Assembly (NCBI GenBank): GCA_016177905.1
Contig: JACOUK010000003.1
Location: 1-6,566 of the forward strand
From: Candidatus Spechtiibacteriota bacterium
GTDB lineage: Bacteria > Patescibacteriota > Minisyncoccia > Spechtbacterales > HO2-43-30
Direction of reading: 5' to 3'
DNA: 6,566 nt
Position numbers and translations under genes: made by a program
In this document: in pieces, positions 4,778-6,566 of the stretch
How positions within the stretch are numbered: position 1 is the stretch's first letter
Layout of the letters: every line of letters begins with the position of its first letter
Notes under the pieces: generated by a model
The model's database searches: none
Told to the model about the DNA's origin: nothing
What the model saw: the letters and a program-made list of their open reading frames with translations, nothing else

Positions 4778-6123
4778 TGCGTGTGCTTGATTCCCTCGAG
4801 CGAGTTTTTGAGAGTCGCCTCCTGTTTTTCCAAGACGCCTACCACAGAAGTTATTTTTTTCCTCACTTGTGCTACTTCTTTCGCGTGTGAGACTGGAGGA
4901 TTCGCGATATAGAACAGGAACGCGAGAGAGACAATGCCAAGAGAAACGGGAAGCAGTAAAAATCGCTGGAGAAACGGCGTTTCGTTTCGTATGGTCGGCA
5001 GATTCGCGAGCTTGTGTTTTTTAAGGAGCATTCTGATAATGCCATTGGGGGCGTATGTTACGAGAGCGAGCAGAAGTCCGTTTTTAAATCTCCTGCCGGA
5101 AGTTTGAACGCGGAAACGCGGATCCAATATCACTTGGCCTGTTTTTCGCAACCGTTGAGAAAGATCGGCATCTTCGCCAAGATGCAGTTTGGTGTTGAAT
5201 CCGCCGATTTGATAAAACGCATTTTTTCGCACCGCAAAATTTGCTCCCGGTAAAGTCCATCCGCCCGAGCATGTTTTGTCGAGAATCCATGCCGGGTACA
5301 ACAAGTATCGCGTCGCAAACCGCGCGGTGAACGGGCCTGAACAAAGCGTGTAGAGACCTCCAAAAGCAACTATCGCGCGATCTTTTTGAAATTCTGTCAC
5401 GATCCTTTGGAGCCAGTTTTGAGGAGCAAGCGTATCCGCGTCCGTTGTCGCGATAATACTGCCGCGTGCTTGGCAAAAACCTTTCTGCCGCGCGAATCCG
5501 ACTCCTCTCTTTGCCTCAAAAACCACCTTGGCTCCAAAACGCTTGGCAATTTCTGTCGTTGCGTCTTTTGAATTGTTGTCCACCACGATTAACTCAAAAT
5601 TTTGAAAATCTTGGCGGATGATGCTCCAGAGAGTATGCGTCAAAAATTTCTCCTCATTGAACGCGGGAATCACAACTGAAACCAGCGGATTTTGGGGATT
5701 TGGGCGAGGATGTATTGGAAATAAGATTGCTGGTTTTTTTCGTCTGTTTTGTAAACGAGCGTAGTATATGAAAAAACTCCCAACAGCGGCGATAGCAATC
5801 AAGTTTTCCAGAGACCAATAATTGCGAGATCGAATATACGCCCAAAATGAAAACTCATCAAAGAAGAGTCCGGATCCTATTCCTATAAACGCCATGAATA
5901 CGAGACTGTTTTTTATCCTCTTTGGATCAAATAGAATGAAAGCGATTAAAAGAAGCGCAAGCCCAAGGAAAAAATGGTGAATATGCACACCATGGATGAT
6001 GAGCATCGGACTTTGCTGATAGAGCTTTTCAGACACAAAGATAAAGAGACGCATGCCGAGTATGATCATCCAAAAATAAAAAGGAAGGAAATGTATTGTT
6101 TCTTTCTCCGTAAAATTTTTCAT
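4759..6123 (-). CDS. Family 2 glycosyltransferase with N-terminal multi-pass membrane domain
   Basis: A 454-aa membrane-bound glycosyltransferase. The N-terminal region (about 12-122) has four predicted membrane helices, a histidine-rich HGVHIHHFFLG (44-54) and GSGLFFDEFSFW (83-94). It resembles small standalone membrane proteins with H-x-H-H and D-E-F motifs. After a basic Pro-rich linker (125-146), the GT-A domain starts with VSVVIPAFNEE (148-158). It carries the nucleotide-sugar residues VDNNS (181-185), the metal-binding DAD (228-230), GGF (307-309) and the GEDADLSQR segment (316-324) containing the likely catalytic base. A C-terminal hydrophobic helix (about 386-408) is followed by a Lys/Glu-rich tail that may coil. 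The GT domain faces the cytosol and uses an NDP-sugar; donor and acceptor are unknown. Its ATG overlaps the upstream TGA as ATGA, so translation is coupled to the LPG-synthase-like gene. No Shine-Dalgarno is needed or seen. Confidence 0.92.
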   Translation of the reverse strand: MKNFTEKETIHFLPFYFWMIILGMRLFIFVSEKLYQQSPMLIIHGVHIHHFFLGLALLLIAFILFDPKRIKNSLVFMAFIGIGSGLFFDEFSFWAYIRSRNYWSLENLIAIAAVGSFFIYYARLQNRRKKPAILFPIHPRPNPQNPLVSVVIPAFNEEKFLTHTLWSIIRQDFQNFELIVVDNNSKDATTEIAKRFGAKVVFEAKRGVGFARQKGFCQARGSIIATTDADTLAPQNWLQRIVTEFQKDRAIVAFGGLYTLCSGPFTARFATRYLLYPAWILDKTCSGGWTLPGANFAVRKNAFYQIGGFNTKLHLGEDADLSQRLRKTGQVILDPRFRVQTSGRRFKNGLLLALVTYAPNGIIRMLLKKHKLANLPTIRNETPFLQRFLLLPVSLGIVSLAFLFYIANPPVSHAKEVAQVRKKITSVVGVLEKQEATLKNSLEGIKHTQWKQKR

Positions 6124-6566
6124 GAAGATGCGCCCGTTGTTTTTTTTAGTTTTATATAGACCAGAACCCCAAGCGCCAATGGAACCCAGAACGTAAAAAT
6201 GCGGAAAAGCAAAGAGGCGAGAAGCGCTGCGTGCGGAGGAAACTGAAGCGCCACAAAGACGACGGTGAGGGATGTTTCCATTATACCGGGAGTTTCAGGC
6301 ATAAGCGTGAATAGGGCAATAGCCGTAGATATGATAAAACCAAACACAAGAAGCGCAAGGGGCGGCCGGAATCCAAAAACTAAAAATGAAAAATAGAGAG
6401 TGGCAATGTCTGCTATGTAAAAGAGGAAGCTCGCGAACAAAGCCTTGAAAATTTTTGCTTTGCTGGTCCCCAAAAGATCCGTGGTCTCCGCAAGATGCGT
6501 GACAAATGAACGAAGTTTGAGAGGATTTATAAATTCTTTTTTCCGAATCAATGCGCCAAGAGTATT
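6120..6566 (-). CDS. Lysylphosphatidylglycerol synthase TM region / flippase-like protein (C-terminal part, start beyond right edge)
   Basis: The frame is open to the window edge, so only the last 148 residues are present and the start lies outside; a TTG at 6551 is internal to the frame and not convincing as a start. The visible part has hydrophobic segments around 41-64, 68-88, 98-108 and 112-140. It has the family hallmark region 'LMPETPGIMETSL' (88-100), corresponding to the usual P-G-x-x-G-x-x-E motif, with a conserved-type E97, and 'LLFRIFTFWVPLALG' (119-133) with R122. This matches the UPF0104/YbhN/LPG_synthase_TM family, which includes the flippase domain of MprF and membrane proteins linked to glycolipid handling. 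The usual motif has Gly where this has T93/I95-type residues. It is the first visible gene of the glycan cluster and ends in an ATGA overlap with the glycosyltransferase gene. Confidence 0.85.
   Translation of the reverse strand, partial: NTLGALIRKKEFINPLKLRSFVTHLAETTDLLGTSKAKIFKALFASFLFYIADIATLYFSFLVFGFRPPLALLVFGFIISTAIALFTLMPETPGIMETSLTVVFVALQFPPHAALLASLLFRIFTFWVPLALGVLVYIKLKKTTGASS

Overview
The window looks like a slice of a Patescibacteria (CPR) chromosome, probably of the Parcubacteria type. The evidence is a short zinc-ribbon bL28 with an 'RGNYNPT...RKYPNLQ' core, a partial gene resembling CPR-restricted hypothetical proteins, many genes lacking a clear Shine-Dalgarno, and tight gene packing. 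This assignment comes from remembered family resemblance, not a search. The genetic code appears standard: TGA ends four genes here, one through an ATGA stop/start overlap, and TAA or TAG ends the others.

Left part (1-1810): all genes are on the minus strand. A tRNA-Pro(GGG) with encoded CCA lies upstream of a Glu/Leu/Phe/Val-type dehydrogenase (probable glutamate dehydrogenase). The dehydrogenase has its own near-consensus promoter, a strong Shine-Dalgarno and a downstream bidirectional terminator. Beyond that terminator, the 5' part of a CPR-type hypothetical gene runs off the left edge.

Middle (1810-3580): a plus-strand gene with an N-terminal helix-turn-helix-like stretch, a homing-endonuclease-associated repeat and a C-terminal PD-(D/E)XK-like nuclease region is interrupted by an in-frame TGA where Trp is expected. 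It looks like a decaying, transferred selfish gene beside the tRNA. Its -10 box overlaps that of the divergent tRNA. It converges on rpmB (bL28), which is divergent from a complete site-2 protease (M50) gene. The protease gene ends at a strong terminator shared with the next block.

Right part (3600-6566): a compact minus-strand cluster, transcribed from the right edge leftward. In order it holds the C-terminal part of an LPG-synthase/flippase-like membrane protein, a family 2 glycosyltransferase fused to an N-terminal membrane domain, a CE4 polysaccharide deacetylase, and a small secreted helical protein. The first three overlap at their ends and are probably translationally coupled. Together they suggest synthesis, modification and membrane handling of a cell-surface glycan or glycolipid.

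The most notable signals are the interrupted nuclease gene, the overlapping divergent -10 elements with a leaderless start, the glycosyltransferase domain fusion, and the atypical C55 in the tRNA-Pro T-loop. I see no CRISPR array, insertion sequence or classical defence system.
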